Origin: Roseateles sp.
Lineage (GTDB): Bacteria; Pseudomonadota; Gammaproteobacteria; Burkholderiales; Burkholderiaceae_C
Direction: 5' to 3'
DNA: 64,000 nucleotides
Assembly (NCBI GenBank): GCA_019234295.1
Contig: JAFALK010000013.1
Coordinates: 62,001 to 126,000, forward strand
Shown: in pieces, positions 8,959 through 18,358 of the stretch
How the letters are laid out: each line of letters begins with the position of its first letter
Numbering within the stretch: the first letter of the stretch is position 1
Made by a program: the position numbers and the translations under genes
The notes under the pieces: generated by a model
Told to the model about the DNA's origin: nothing
The model's input: the letters and a program-made list of their open reading frames with translations, nothing else
Databases searched by the model: none

Positions 8959-10247
8959 CCGTCTTCGCCCAAGTCTCGCCGCTGCACAACGGCGCAGCCA
9001 TGGATCGGCCCGCGCCAGCGCCGCATCGCGGGCGCCGCCGCGCGCTGCTGGCGCTGAGCCTTGTGGGCGCGGCGCTGCTGGCCTGGCTGGCGTGGGATCG
9101 CCTGCCGCACGGATTGCCAGTGGCGCGTGCCGACCTGGATATCGCCGCCGCCGAGCAAGGACTATTTCACGACGTGTTGATCAGCCGGGCCACTGTCCAA
9201 CCCCTGCGCTCGGTGCTGCTCGACGCCGCAGAGGACGGCCGCGTGGAGCAAGTACTCGTCAAGGAAGGCGCGGAGGTCAGCGCCGGCCAGCTGCTGTACG
9301 TGCTGAGCAGCGCGCAGCACGCGCAGGAGCTGATGGCGCGATCGAGCGAGGCGGCGCAGCAACTGGCCAATCTCTCCACTTTCCGCGCCGCCTACATGGC
9401 CGCGCAGGCTGCGCAGCGGCGCGAGCTCACCCAGGCCGGTTTCGAGCTGGACCGCGCGCGCCGCGACCACCGCCGCAACGAGGCGCTGGCAGATCAAGGG
9501 TTCGTCTCGCCCGCTTCGCTCGACGAATCGCGCGACAAGCTCGCCCAGGCGCAGCAGCTGCTCGACCAGCTTCGCAGCGATGGCCGCGAGGAACTGGCGA
9601 CGCGCGAGCAATCGGTGCGCGCCATGGAACGCGCGGTGGTCGACATCGACCGCCGCCTGGCCGCGCTGCGCGCCGCCAGCGACGGGCTGGCCGTGCGCGC
9701 GCCGGTGTCGGGCCGGTTGACCGGGTTCTCTCTGCAGCTCGGCGAGAGCGTGCACGCCGGCAGCCATGTGGCGCGCATTGACAGCACTGGCCGCTTCAAG
9801 CTCGTGACCCTGCTCGACGAGTACTACCTGCCGCGCATCTCCGTCGGCCTTCAGGGCGTGCTGGAGGTCGGCGACGCGGCGCAGCACCTGCAAGTCTCGC
9901 GCATCGACCCGCAGGTCAAGGACGGCCGCTTCAGCGTGGAGCTGGAGTTTGAGGCCGATCCTCCGGCGGGCCTGCAGGTCGGGCAAGGCATCGATGCCCG
10001 GCTGACCCTGGGCCGGCCCCAGGCCGCTCTGCTGCTCAAAGACGCCGGCTTCACGGCCGACACCGGCGGGGCCTGGGCTTTCGTGATCGACGCCGACGGC
10101 CGCCATGCTGCGCGCCGCGAACTGCGCCTGGGCCGCCGTGCCGCCGGCCAGCTCGAAGTGCTGGGCGGACTCCAGCCCGGCGAGCGCGTCATCGTCTCCA
10201 GCTACCGCGCCTTCGCTGGCGCCTCTTCACTTCAACTCAAGGACTGA
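8955..10247 (+). CDS. HlyD/MacA-type periplasmic adaptor subunit
   Basis: A 430-residue membrane-fusion protein. One N-terminal transmembrane segment (about 28-48) anchors it. A lipoyl/barrel-sandwich half (VEQVLVKEGAEVSAGQLLYVL), a long alpha-helical hairpin (about 118-220) and the return lipoyl half (VRAPVSGRLTGFSLQLGESV) follow, then a beta-barrel and membrane-proximal domain ending GLQPGERVIVSSYRAF. Translation probably starts in the ATGA overlap with the permease; an internal ATG at 9000 is an alternative. It should bridge the MacB-like permease and an outer-membrane channel. No TolC-like gene is in the window, so a channel encoded elsewhere is presumably used. Confidence 0.9.
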   Translation: MTVFAQVSPLHNGAAMDRPAPAPHRGRRRALLALSLVGAALLAWLAWDRLPHGLPVARADLDIAAAEQGLFHDVLISRATVQPLRSVLLDAAEDGRVEQVLVKEGAEVSAGQLLYVLSSAQHAQELMARSSEAAQQLANLSTFRAAYMAAQAAQRRELTQAGFELDRARRDHRRNEALADQGFVSPASLDESRDKLAQAQQLLDQLRSDGREELATREQSVRAMERAVVDIDRRLAALRAASDGLAVRAPVSGRLTGFSLQLGESVHAGSHVARIDSTGRFKLVTLLDEYYLPRISVGLQGVLEVGDAAQHLQVSRIDPQVKDGRFSVELEFEADPPAGLQVGQGIDARLTLGRPQAALLLKDAGFTADTGGAWAFVIDADGRHAARRELRLGRRAAGQLEVLGGLQPGERVIVSSYRAFAGASSLQLKD

Positions 10248-10254
10248 AACTCTC

Positions 10255-10932
10255 ATGTTCAAGATCCGTTCCGTCTCCAAGACCTTTCGCACCGCCGACA
10301 TCGAGACCACGGCGCTGGACCGCGTCAGCCTCGACATCGAGGCCGGCGAATACCTTGCCATCACAGGGCCCTCGGGCTGCGGAAAGTCCACGCTGCTGGG
10401 CATCCTCGGCCTGCTCGACGCGCCGAGCGGTGGCGAGTACTGGTTCGACGGCGAGAACGTGGCCGGCTGGAAGGAGCAGCGCCTCTCGCGCCTGCGCCGC
10501 GGCCGCATTGGTTTCGTGTTCCAGAGCTTCAACCTGATCGACGATCTCAGCGTGGCCGAGAACATCGCGCTGGCCCTGGAGTACGGTGACATGCCGGCGC
10601 GTGAGCAGCGCAAGCGCGTCGACGAAGTGATGGCGCGCCTGGGCATCTCGCACCGCGCCGGCCACCGACCGCACCAGCTCTCCGGCGGCCAGCAGCAGCG
10701 TGTGGCCATCGCGCGCGCCATCGCCGCCCGCCCCGCCTTGCTGCTCGCCGACGAGCCCACCGGCAATCTCGACAGCGCCCATGGCGACGAGGTCATGCGC
10801 ATCCTGCGCGAGCTCAACGCCGATGGCACGACCCTGGTAATGGTCACGCACTCCTCGCAGCATGCGGCGCAGGCGTCCAGGGTGCTGCGGCTGCTGGACG
10901 GGCGGGTTCTGGTGGATGCGCTCGCGGCTTGA
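10255..10932 (+). CDS. LolD/MacB-type ABC transporter ATPase
   Basis: A 225-residue stand-alone nucleotide-binding protein. Seen: Walker A GPSGCGKS, Q-loop VFQSFNLID, signature LSGGQQQRVAIARAI, Walker B ALLLADEPTGNLD and the switch His in VMVTHSSQHA. The QSFNLI and DEPTGNLDS segments are typical of the LolD/MacB/FtsE branch, which pairs with FtsX-type permeases. It begins 7 bp after the adaptor stop and completes the sigma-54-controlled permease-adaptor-ATPase operon. The next gene (paaZ) is convergent; the 94 bp between them shows no clear terminator. Confidence 0.93.
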   Translation: MFKIRSVSKTFRTADIETTALDRVSLDIEAGEYLAITGPSGCGKSTLLGILGLLDAPSGGEYWFDGENVAGWKEQRLSRLRRGRIGFVFQSFNLIDDLSVAENIALALEYGDMPAREQRKRVDEVMARLGISHRAGHRPHQLSGGQQQRVAIARAIAARPALLLADEPTGNLDSAHGDEVMRILRELNADGTTLVMVTHSSQHAAQASRVLRLLDGRVLVDALAA

Positions 10933-11026
10933 TTGACTGCTCAGTAAATATTAGCGTTCTAGCGAATTTTCGGTGCCTTGGCCATCGCTCACTCTTGGGA
11001 GAGGTATGTCCAATGTATATGCATCG

Positions 11027-13075
11027 TCATAACTTCTTCGCCACCAGAGTCAGGATGTCATAGCTCGCCACCAGCTCGCCGCGCTGATTCATCACTTGCA
11101 CGTCCCAGGCCACCACGCCCTGGGGCGGCTGGTCCGGGCGGTTGCCGCGGTCGATGCGGCGCTTGCAGGTGAGGCGTGCCTGGATGGTGTCGCCGATGGC
11201 CACTGGGTTGATGAAGCGCAGCGTGTCCAGGCCGTAGTTGGCCAGCACCGGGCCCGGCGCGGGTGAGACGAACAGGCCGGCCGCGGCCGAGAGCACGAAG
11301 TAGCCGTGGGCGATGCGCCGGCCGAACTGCGTGTCCTTGGCCGCGATCTCGTCGAAGTGCATGTAGAAGTAGTCGCCCGAGATACCGCCGAAGTTGACGA
11401 TGTCTGCCTCGCTGACGGTGCGGCGGTGCGTGAGCAACGAGTCGCCGACCTCGATCTCCTCGAAGTGCTTGCGGAAAGGATGGACCACGTCTTCCTTGAC
11501 ATTCGCGCCGCGCTGGTACTCGCCGGTGATGGCCGTGATCATGGTCGGCGAGCCTTGCACCGCGCAGCGCTGCAGGTAGTGCTTGACGGCACGGATGCCG
11601 CCGAGCTCCTCGCCGCCGCCCGCGCGTCCCGGGCCGCCGTGCTTGAGCGCAGGCATGGGCGAGCCGTGGCCCGTGCTTTCCTTGGCGGCCTCGCGGTCGA
11701 GGATGTGCAGGCGGCCATGCCAAGCGGCGGCCTCGAACACGGCCTTGGCGGCGAGCGCAGGCGTCTTGGTGACGACGGAGCCCACGAGGCTGCCGCGCCC
11801 CTTGGCGGCCAGCGCCAGCGCTTCGTCGAAACCACCCGAATCGCTGTACGGCATCAGCGTGGAGACGGGGCCGAAGGCCTCGACGCTGTGCACCGTCTCG
11901 TTGGCCAGCGGGTCGCGGCACAGCATCAGGGTGGGCGCGAAGAAGGCGCCCTCGCCCACGCCCTCGCCGAGCGGCGCGAAGCCGTCGCGCCCGCTGAGCA
12001 GGGTCTCGCAGCCTTGGCCGAGCAAGGCCACGCGCTCGGCCACGTCGGCCTGCTGGGCCTTGCTGGCCAGGGCACCCATCTTGACGCCCTCCACGGTCGG
12101 GTCGCCCGCCTTGATGCGCAGCAGCCGTTCGCGCAGCTGCGCCGCGACGGCATCCACATGCCGGGCCGGCACGATCGCGCGGCGAATGGCCGTGCACTTC
12201 TGGCCCGTCTTGGCGCTCATCTCGCGCGCCACCTCGCGGACGAAAAGCTCAAACTCCGGGTCGCCGGGCTCCACATCAGGCGCGAGGATGGCGCAGTTGA
12301 GGCTGTCGGCCTCGGCATTGAAGGGGATGCTGCGCGCGATCAGGTTCCGGTTCACGCGCAGCATGGCGGCCGTGTCGGCCGAGCCGGTGAACGTGACGAC
12401 ATCGGTCTCCAGCAGGCGGTCCAGCAGATCGCCCGAACTGCCGATCACGAGCTGCAAGCTGCCGGCAGGCAGCAGGCCCGACTCCATCATCAGCCGCACG
12501 CAGGCCTCGGCCACATAACTGGTTGCCGTGGCTGGCTTGACGATGCAGGGCATGCCGGCCACGAAGCTCGGCGCGAACTTCTCGAGCATCCCCCACATGG
12601 GGAAGTTAAACGCGTTGATGTGCACCGCCAGGCCACGGCGCGGCGCCAGCACGTGGGTGCCGATGAACTGGCCCTCGCGGCCGAGTTGGGTCGCCGGGCC
12701 TTCGTGGGCGATGTTTGAGGACGGCAGCTCGCGGCGCGCCATCGAGGCGTAGGCAAACAGCGTACCGATGCCGCCCTCGATGTCGATCCAAGAGTCGGCA
12801 CGCGTGGCACCCGTGTGGGCCGAGATGGCGTACAGAGCTTCCTTGCGCTCGGTCAGAAAGTTGGCGATCGCCTTGAGCCGCGCAGCGCGCTGCTGGAAGT
12901 CCAGCGCCAGCAGGGCCGCCAGGCCGGTGCTGCGCGCGTGGTCCGTGGCCTCGCCGAAGTCGAGTTCCTCGGCATGCGTTTGCGCCACGCCGCGGCCGTT
13001 GATGGCCGAATGCAGGGAGGCTTTGGGCGTCTGACCGATCCAGCGATCGGCGATCAGGCTTTGCAGGATTTGCAT
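11027..13075 (-). CDS. paaZ: Bifunctional ring-opening hydrolase/dehydrogenase of phenylacetate degradation
   Basis: A 682-residue protein, matching Escherichia coli PaaZ (681). The N-terminal aldehyde dehydrogenase domain (1 to about 520) has Glu255 and the catalytic Cys294 in [11 protein letters not shown]. The C-terminal MaoC-like (R)-hydratase domain (about 545-682) contains the hydratase helix around [11 protein letters not shown] and AHGYFVLS. It hydrolyses oxepin-CoA and oxidises the resulting semialdehyde in the cytosol. The start at 13075 was chosen because GAAGAG lies just ahead and the length then fits; it is 4 bp downstream of the TetR gene, so it is the last gene of the paa operon. 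Confidence 0.95.
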   Translation of the reverse strand: MQILQSLIADRWIGQTPKASLHSAINGRGVAQTHAEELDFGEATDHARSTGLAALLALDFQQRAARLKAIANFLTERKEALYAISAHTGATRADSWIDIEGGIGTLFAYASMARRELPSSNIAHEGPATQLGREGQFIGTHVLAPRRGLAVHINAFNFPMWGMLEKFAPSFVAGMPCIVKPATATSYVAEACVRLMMESGLLPAGSLQLVIGSSGDLLDRLLETDVVTFTGSADTAAMLRVNRNLIARSIPFNAEADSLNCAILAPDVEPGDPEFELFVREVAREMSAKTGQKCTAIRRAIVPARHVDAVAAQLRERLLRIKAGDPTVEGVKMGALASKAQQADVAERVALLGQGCETLLSGRDGFAPLGEGVGEGAFFAPTLMLCRDPLANETVHSVEAFGPVSTLMPYSDSGGFDEALALAAKGRGSLVGSVVTKTPALAAKAVFEAAAWHGRLHILDREAAKESTGHGSPMPALKHGGPGRAGGGEELGGIRAVKHYLQRCAVQGSPTMITAITGEYQRGANVKEDVVHPFRKHFEEIEVGDSLLTHRRTVSEADIVNFGGISGDYFYMHFDEIAAKDTQFGRRIAHGYFVLSAAAGLFVSPAPGPVLANYGLDTLRFINPVAIGDTIQARLTCKRRIDRGNRPDQPPQGVVAWDVQVMNQRGELVASYDILTLVAKKL

Positions 13076-13079
13076 CTCT

Positions 13080-13685
13080 TCAATCTCCGTTGATTTGCAG
13101 GGCAGTGATCCCACCGAAGAAGAGGTCGGCCACGAGGGGCGCGACATCGGCGTGACTCAGCTTGCCATCGGCGCGCAGCCAGGTGTGCATCCAATTGATC
13201 ATGCCGAAGAGCAGCATGGTCAGGGGCTTGCTCAGCGAGGAAGCCTGCAGCTCTGGCCGCACGGCCGCCACCGCTTGCGCGAAGGCCGCGACCACACCGC
13301 GTTCGACGTCCAGCAGCCGCTCGCGGTCCTCGGGGGCGAGGAACTTCACGTCCTCGGTCAGCACGCGGTGCGCGTCCTGCGCCTGGCCATACTCGCGAAC
13401 GAAGCGTTCGATCAGGGCCCGCAGATGCTCGCGCGGTGCCAACTGCTCCGCCCTCACCGCCTCGACCAGCGCGGCCAGCGCCTGCACATGGCCCTGGCAG
13501 ATGTGCATGGCGAGCTCGTGCTTGTCGCGGAAGTAGTGGTAGAGCGTGGGCTTGGAGAGCTCGCAGGCTTCGGCAACCTCGTTCATGGAAGTGCCGACAA
13601 AGCCTTGCGCGGCGAAAAGGCGCGCGGCATGGGCGAGGATCTCCTCGCGCTGGGCGTCGAAGGTGGGAGCGCGACCGCGGGCCAT
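13080..13685 (-). CDS. TetR-family repressor of the paa operon (PaaR-like)
   Basis: A 201-residue TetR/AcrR regulator. The N-terminal helix-turn-helix (about 10-57) includes the GFVGTSMNEVAEACELSKPT segment and LYHYFRDKHEL. The C-terminal ligand-binding domain is of the TetR_C type. The start at 13685 shares bases with the paaE stop (TGATG). Its position inside the phenylacetate operon, together with a perfect 14-bp palindrome ahead of paaG, makes it the likely phenylacetyl-CoA-responsive repressor known as PaaR in betaproteobacteria. That assignment is by analogy. Confidence 0.88.
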   Translation of the reverse strand: MARGRAPTFDAQREEILAHAARLFAAQGFVGTSMNEVAEACELSKPTLYHYFRDKHELAMHICQGHVQALAALVEAVRAEQLAPREHLRALIERFVREYGQAQDAHRVLTEDVKFLAPEDRERLLDVERGVVAAFAQAVAAVRPELQASSLSKPLTMLLFGMINWMHTWLRADGKLSHADVAPLVADLFFGGITALQINGD

Positions 13686-14755
13686 CAGCGTTCGTCGAAA
13701 GAGATCACGACCCGTTCCGTCAGCGCATGCGCCTGGCAGGACAGGACGAAGCCGGCCGCAACCTCGGCCTTGTCGAGCGCGAAGTTCTTGTCCATGCGCA
13801 CCTGGCCCTCGAGGAGCTTGCAGCGGCAGGTCGAGCACACGCCACTCTTGCAGGAGTACGGCACCTCGATGCCGGCGCGGGCCGCGGCGTCGAGCAGGCT
13901 GGGATCGTGGCGTGAGAACTCGAACTCACGGGAGAGGCCATCGCGGATGAGCGTGACCATGGCCTGGGCGTCGCCGTCCCGAGTCTCATGCGGTGCCGCA
14001 CGACCTTGCTGCATCTCGGGCGTGCCGAATCGCTCGATGTGGATCTGCCCGGGCTTCAGGCCCAGCGCCGAGAGCACAGCCTCGGCATGTTCGTTCATCT
14101 CGAAGGGGCCGCAGACGAAAGCCTCGTCCACGCTCTTGAGCGGCACTGCCGAGGCGAAGATCTGCGCCAACTTGCCCGCATCGAGCCGGCCCGCGAACAG
14201 CGGCGCATCGACGGCCTCGCGAGAGAAGACGTTGAACAGCGAGAGCCGCGTCATGTGGCGGTTCTTGAGGTCCTCGATCTCCTCCTTGAACATGGTGCTG
14301 GACTGGCGGCGGTTGGCGTAGATCAGCGTGAAGCGGCTGTGCGGCTCACGCTCCAACAGCGTCTTCATGATCGAGAGGATGGGCGTGATGCCGGAGCCGC
14401 CGGCAATGCCGAGCACATGGCGGCCCTTTGCGGCGGCCGGCAGGCAAAAACGCCCCTGCGGCGGAAAGACCTCGATCCGATCGCCGGCCTTGAGGCTAGC
14501 GTGGACGAAGCTCGAGAACGCGCCGCCCTCGACGCGGCGAACGCCCACACGCAGCGCCTCGCCCTCGGCGGCGCAGATCGAATACGAGCGACGCAGATCC
14601 TGTCCGTTCACCTCACAACGCAGCGTCAGGTACTGCCCAGCGGTGAAGCGAAAGCTCTCGCGCAGTGCGTCGGGTACATCGAAGCCGACGATCACCGCGT
14701 CTTCCGCATCCGGACGGAGTTCGCTGACCCGCAGCGAGTGAAAGTGCAGGCTCAT
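13685..14755 (-). CDS. paaE: Phenylacetyl-CoA epoxidase reductase subunit
   Basis: A 356-residue flavo-iron-sulfur reductase that passes electrons from NADPH to the diiron PaaA subunit. Domains in order: FAD-binding barrel (RRSYSICA), NAD(P)-binding (GIAGGSGITPILSIMKT) and a C-terminal plant-type [2Fe-2S] ferredoxin whose cysteines are in YSCKSGVCSTCRCK with the fourth in VLSCQA. The start at 14755 lies in the ATGA overlap with paaD. The CGPFEMNEHA segment is the usual NAD-domain Cys motif. All cofactor motifs are intact. Confidence 0.95.
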   Translation of the reverse strand: MSLHFHSLRVSELRPDAEDAVIVGFDVPDALRESFRFTAGQYLTLRCEVNGQDLRRSYSICAAEGEALRVGVRRVEGGAFSSFVHASLKAGDRIEVFPPQGRFCLPAAAKGRHVLGIAGGSGITPILSIMKTLLEREPHSRFTLIYANRRQSSTMFKEEIEDLKNRHMTRLSLFNVFSREAVDAPLFAGRLDAGKLAQIFASAVPLKSVDEAFVCGPFEMNEHAEAVLSALGLKPGQIHIERFGTPEMQQGRAAPHETRDGDAQAMVTLIRDGLSREFEFSRHDPSLLDAAARAGIEVPYSCKSGVCSTCRCKLLEGQVRMDKNFALDKAEVAAGFVLSCQAHALTERVVISFDER

Positions 14756-15231
14756 AGCGGCTTGAAGTAGTCGAAAGGTTCGCTGCAACCGCGGCAGCGG
14801 TACATGCTCTTGCAGGCGGTGGATCCGAAGGCCGAAAGCTTCTCGGCCTGACGGCTGCCGCAGCGCGGGCAGGCGGGGAAATGCGGTGTCACCGCGTTCA
14901 CGGGCCCCGGCGGCGCGATGCCGTAGGCGTTGAGCTTTCGGCGGCCCTCCTCGCTGATCCATTCGGTCGTCCAGGCCGGCGCACGCTGCAGGCGGATCTG
15001 GATCTCGCCGAAGCGCTCAAGCGCGCGGCGCACATCGTCCTGGATGGCCTCAGTGGCCGGGCAGCCGCTGTAGGTGGGCGTGAGCACCACTTCCAGCCCG
15101 CCGGCGGTTTCAAGCAGATCACGCACGATGCCCAGGTCCACCAGGGTCAGCACGGGGATCTCGGGGTCGGGGACTTGCCGCAGCACTTCCCAAGCCGCGT
15201 CGAGCCGCGTGCAGGCCATGTCGCTGCTCAC
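14752..15231 (-). CDS. paaD: Phenylacetyl-CoA epoxidase maturation factor
   Basis: A 159-residue protein of the MIP18/SufT (DUF59) type, thought to help assemble the metal or iron-sulfur centres of the PaaABCE complex. Seen: the DPEIPVLTLVDLGIV segment, the conserved Cys in PTYSGCPA, and a C-terminal zinc-ribbon-like region with CPRCGS and CRGC, ending in the typical PaaD tail PFDYFKPL. It overlaps paaC by 4 bp upstream and paaE by 4 bp downstream, so translation is coupled. Confidence 0.94.
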   Translation of the reverse strand: MSSDMACTRLDAAWEVLRQVPDPEIPVLTLVDLGIVRDLLETAGGLEVVLTPTYSGCPATEAIQDDVRRALERFGEIQIRLQRAPAWTTEWISEEGRRKLNAYGIAPPGPVNAVTPHFPACPRCGSRQAEKLSAFGSTACKSMYRCRGCSEPFDYFKPL

Positions 15232-16001
15232 CAGCGGCCTCCCGGATAGGCGCGCTGCAGGTATTGCAGCTGGGCCAGCAGCGGGCCCATGTGCTCACTG
15301 TGAACGCCGTTGCGGCCACGGCTCTGGTAGCGGCTTGCGCCGGGGACGACCATCGCCGCGTTTTCAAGCAGGGCGCCGAAACGCACCGTCCAGGGCTCGC
15401 GCAGCTCGCTCCATGCCGGGCCGAGGCCGGTCTCGCTGGCGGCGGCGTCCGCGCCATCGGCGTCGAAAAGCTCGTTGAAGTAGGGCCACAGCGTCGTTAA
15501 CGCAGCCTTCATGCGCTGCGCCGATTCCTCGCTGCCGTCGCCGAGCCGCACGACCCAGTCGCCCGCGTGCTCGAAGTGATAGCGCACTTCCTTGACGGCC
15601 TTGGCGGCGATGGCGGCCAGCTCGGCGTCCGTCGAAGCCTGCAGCCGCTCCCACAGCAGCAAGAGCCACAGCGCGAGAGCGGCCTGGCGCAGCTGCGTGA
15701 AAGCGAAATCACCGCGCGGCAGTTCAACCAGCACGGGGTTCAGGTAATGGCGCTCTTCGCGCAAAAAGGCGAGCTGGTCTTCGTCATGGCCGCGGCCGTC
15801 GAGCTCACCGGCGCGGGTCAGCACGCCGCGCGCCTGGCCCAGCAGGTCCAGCGCGATATTGCTCATGGCGATGTCTTCTTCGAGGATCGGCGCGTGGCCG
15901 CACCACTCGGAGAGGCGCTGGGCCGCGATCAGACAGGTATCGCCCAGTCGCAGCAGGTAACGGACTTGCGGCGTGGTGCCGACTTCGATGGAAGCTGTCA
16001 T
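15228..16001 (-). CDS. paaC: Phenylacetyl-CoA epoxidase structural subunit
   Basis: A 257-residue ferritin-like subunit that binds and stabilises the catalytic PaaA subunit. The fold is visible in long helices with YLLRLGDTCLIAAQRLSEW, EEDIAMSNIALDLLGQAR and VRYHFEHAGDWVVRLGDG. The family's diiron site in PaaC is incomplete by nature, so the protein is structural. The tail GVHSEHMGPLLAQLQYLQ is the usual PaaC ending. It starts 4 bp after the paaB stop. Confidence 0.95.
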   Translation of the reverse strand: MTASIEVGTTPQVRYLLRLGDTCLIAAQRLSEWCGHAPILEEDIAMSNIALDLLGQARGVLTRAGELDGRGHDEDQLAFLREERHYLNPVLVELPRGDFAFTQLRQAALALWLLLLWERLQASTDAELAAIAAKAVKEVRYHFEHAGDWVVRLGDGSEESAQRMKAALTTLWPYFNELFDADGADAAASETGLGPAWSELREPWTVRFGALLENAAMVVPGASRYQSRGRNGVHSEHMGPLLAQLQYLQRAYPGGRW

Positions 16002-16005
16002 CGCA

Positions 16006-16308
16006 TCACATGTGGTTCAAAGACTCGGGCAACTCATAGAAAGTCGGGTGCCGGTACACCTTGTCTTGCATCGGGTCGAAGTAGGCACCCTTGTCGGCCG
16101 GGTCGGAGGCCGTGATCTGGCTGCTGGGCACGACCCAGATGCTCACGCCCTCTTGCCGGCGCGTGTAGACGTCGCGGGCCATCTGCACGGCCATCTTGGC
16201 GTCGGCCGCGTGCAGGCTGCCGCAGTGCTTGTGATCCATGCCTGCCTTGGAGCGGACGAAGACTTCCCACAGAGGCCATTCCGCGTTCGTGCTGGTATTC
16301 GTGCTCAT
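16006..16308 (-). CDS. paaB: Phenylacetyl-CoA epoxidase small subunit
   Basis: A 100-residue protein matching PaaB in length and in the segments [45 protein letters not shown] and [10 protein letters not shown]. PaaB is required for the multicomponent 1,2-epoxidase, where it bridges PaaAC units. It overlaps the end of paaA by 4 bp. Confidence 0.95.
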   Translation of the reverse strand: MSTNTSTNAEWPLWEVFVRSKAGMDHKHCGSLHAADAKMAVQMARDVYTRRQEGVSIWVVPSSQITASDPADKGAYFDPMQDKVYRHPTFYELPESLNHM

Positions 16309-17309
16309 GCCGCTTCCTTCTTCGCCGCTTCCTTCTTCGCCGCTTGCTTGCGGGCATGTGCCAGGGCCGCGTCGCGCACCCAGGCTCCGTCGTTCCAGGC
16401 CTTGACGCGAGTGCCGAGGCGCTCACGGTTCAGGGGCCCTTCGCCATTCACCACCCGCCAGAACTCGTTCCAGTCGATGGGTCCGAAGTCATAGGACTCG
16501 CGCCCGGCATTCCACTTCAGCAGCGGGTCGGGCAGCGTGACGCCCAGGATCTCGGCCTGAGGCACGGTCGCGTCCACGAACTTCTGGCGCAGCTGGTCGT
16601 TGGTGATGCGCTTGATGCCCCAGCGGATCGACTGCTCTGAGTTCGGGCTCGCGTCGTCCGGCGGGCCGAACATCATCAGCGAGGGCCACCACCAGCGGTC
16701 GACCGCGTCCTGCACCATGGCCTTTTGCGCGGCCGTGCCCTCGCGCATCAGGGTCAGCAGCGATTCATAGCCCTGGCGCTGGTGGAAGCTCTCCTCGCGG
16801 CACACGCGCACCATGGCTCGCGCATAGGGTGCGTAGGAGCAGCGGCACAGCGGCACCTGGTTCATGATGGCCGCACCGTCGACAAGCCAGCCGATCACGC
16901 CCACGTCGGCCCAGCTCGTCGTCGGGTAGTTGAAGATGGAGCTGTACTTGGCCTTGCCAGAATGCAGGGCCGCGAGCATCTGGTCGCGGCTCGTGCCCAG
17001 GGTCTCGGCGGCCGAGTAGAGGTACAGGCCGTGGCCGGCTTCGTCCTGCACCTTGGCCAGCAAGATGGCCTTGCGCTTGAGGGTCGGCGCGCGCGTGATC
17101 CAGTTGCCCTCGGGCAGCATGCCGACGATTTCCGAATGCGCGTGCTGGCTGATCTGCCGAACCAGGGTCTTGCGATAGTGCTCGGGCATCCAATCCTTGG
17201 CCTCGATGAACTCGCCCGCATCGATGCGAGCGTCAAACGTGGCCATCAACTCAGTGTTCTCGGCGGCGGCCGCATCTTGCGGGCCGACGCTCATGGCTTG
17301 GGTGTACAT
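16305..17309 (-). CDS. paaA: Phenylacetyl-CoA epoxidase catalytic (diiron) subunit
   Basis: A 334-residue diiron oxygenase subunit that forms ring-1,2-epoxyphenylacetyl-CoA with O2. The ferritin-like iron ligands are visible as ExxH pairs: [11 protein letters not shown] (about 90) and [10 protein letters not shown] (about 175), with earlier Glu in the helix around [10 protein letters not shown]. It ends with a short Lys/Ala tail ([12 protein letters not shown]) made by a 15-bp direct repeat at about 16308-16340, an unusual low-complexity ending. It follows paaG by 11 bp. Confidence 0.95.
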   Translation of the reverse strand: MYTQAMSVGPQDAAAAENTELMATFDARIDAGEFIEAKDWMPEHYRKTLVRQISQHAHSEIVGMLPEGNWITRAPTLKRKAILLAKVQDEAGHGLYLYSAAETLGTSRDQMLAALHSGKAKYSSIFNYPTTSWADVGVIGWLVDGAAIMNQVPLCRCSYAPYARAMVRVCREESFHQRQGYESLLTLMREGTAAQKAMVQDAVDRWWWPSLMMFGPPDDASPNSEQSIRWGIKRITNDQLRQKFVDATVPQAEILGVTLPDPLLKWNAGRESYDFGPIDWNEFWRVVNGEGPLNRERLGTRVKAWNDGAWVRDAALAHARKQAAKKEAAKKEAA

Positions 17310-17320
17310 CGCAGTGCTCC

Positions 17321-18118
17321 TCAGCGATCGGTGAACTGCGGCGCTCGCTTGGCTGCGAAAGCGGCCACGCCTTCGGCATAGTCAGCGCCGTAGCCGAGGC
17401 GGCTCTGCCGCACGGCCTCGGCATCCAGTGCGTCAGCATGGCTCATCAGCGCCGCGGCGTCGATGGCGCGGCGCGTTTCGACCAGGGCGCGCGTGGGCAT
17501 GGCGGCCAGCCGGTTGGCCAAGGCATACGCTTCGGGCATCAACTCGGCATCGTCCACGCAGCGCATGATCAGGCCCATGGCCGCGGCATCGGCTGCGGGC
17601 AGCTTGTCGCCGAGCATTGCCAGCTGCAAAGCCCTGGCGCGCCCGACAAGCCGGGGCAGCAACCAACTGCCGCCGCTGTCCGGCGCAAGCCCGATCTTGG
17701 CGAAGGCCTGGATAAAGCTCGTCGACCGCCCGGCCAGCACGAAGTCGCAGCTCAGCGCGAGGTTCGCACCAGAGCCGGCCGCCACGCCGTTGACGGCGGC
17801 CACCGTGGGCACGGGCAGATCACGCAGCAGGCGCAGCAGGGGGTTGTAGTAGTCGGTGAGCATCGGCCCGAGGTCACGGGCCGGCGCGTTGGGGATGGGC
17901 GCCACCAGCGGGTCGCCCAGGTCCTGGCCCGCGCAGAAGGCGCGGCCTGCGCCGGTGATGAGCACGCAGCGCACCGCGGGATCCCTGGCCGCCGTTTCCA
18001 GGCGCTCGCGCCATTGCAGCAGCATGGCCGCCGTGCAGGCGTTGAGCGCCTGGGGACGATTCAGGGTGATCGTTCGGACCCCGCCCTGTTGCGCAGTCTC
18101 GATCAGCCGTTCGCTCAC
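17321..18118 (-). CDS. paaG: Ring-1,2-epoxyphenylacetyl-CoA isomerase
   Basis: A 265-residue crotonase-family enzyme (usual length about 262) that isomerises the epoxide to oxepin-CoA. Seen: the oxyanion-hole segment [28 protein letters not shown], the Asp-bearing segment [18 protein letters not shown] and the C-terminal [10 protein letters not shown]. The start is taken as GTG at 18118 because AAGGAG lies 6 nt ahead; upstream ATGs at 18142 and 18154 lack a ribosome site and would add residues not seen in the family. It is the first gene of paaGABCDE-R-Z and is preceded by a TetR-type operator. Confidence 0.93.
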   Translation of the reverse strand: MSERLIETAQQGGVRTITLNRPQALNACTAAMLLQWRERLETAARDPAVRCVLITGAGRAFCAGQDLGDPLVAPIPNAPARDLGPMLTDYYNPLLRLLRDLPVPTVAAVNGVAAGSGANLALSCDFVLAGRSTSFIQAFAKIGLAPDSGGSWLLPRLVGRARALQLAMLGDKLPAADAAAMGLIMRCVDDAELMPEAYALANRLAAMPTRALVETRRAIDAAALMSHADALDAEAVRQSRLGYGADYAEGVAAFAAKRAPQFTDR

Positions 18119-18156
18119 TGCCGTCTCCTTGTTTCGAGCCATGTCTTGTTTCATAT

Positions 18157-18170
18157 ACCGACCGGTCGGT
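18157..18170. promoter_or_regulatory. TetR-type operator ahead of the paa operon
   Basis: ACCGACCGGTCGGT is a perfect 14-bp palindrome located 39 bp upstream of the paaG GTG start. It has the form expected for PaaR sites of betaproteobacteria, and a TetR gene lies within the operon. Repression relieved by phenylacetyl-CoA is the natural reading. The paaG-side promoter must overlap or adjoin this site; no clear -35/-10 pair could be fixed. Confidence 0.8.
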
Positions 18171-18331
18171 CGATTATAGGAGCACAAAAGAGCCTGGCAA
18201 ACCGCCGCAGCGCGTCGACAGGCTCAGCTCTTTACAAAGAAATGTTGCCGTTAAACGCTGAGGTTCAGGGTTCAGCCGTATTTGCTTGGAAAGCCGCCCC
18301 TTTTCCGCCCTTATCGACGGATGAGACTCCC

Positions 18332-18358
18332 TAAAGTTTTCCCCGTGGTTGCCGCAGG
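18332..18358 (+). promoter_or_regulatory. Sigma-28 (FliA)-like promoter of the giant repeat protein
   Basis: TAAAGTTT (18332-18339), an exact 11-bp spacer, then GCCGCAGG (18351-18358) compares with the flagellar consensus TAAAGTTT-N11-GCCGATAA. The -35 is perfect and the key GCCG of the -10 is present; the last four bases do not match. The start of transcription would be near 18365, leaving a leader of about 18 nt that contains GGGAG (18369-18373), 9 nt before the ATG. This suggests membership of a motility/surface regulon, unproved. Confidence 0.5.

Noticed and set aside
6475..10932. Type I secretion system for the giant repeat protein
   Set aside because: The exporter is of MacB type with FtsX-like permease and separate ATPase, not an HlyB-like fused ABC exporter; it is also 7 kb away and under a different type of promoter.
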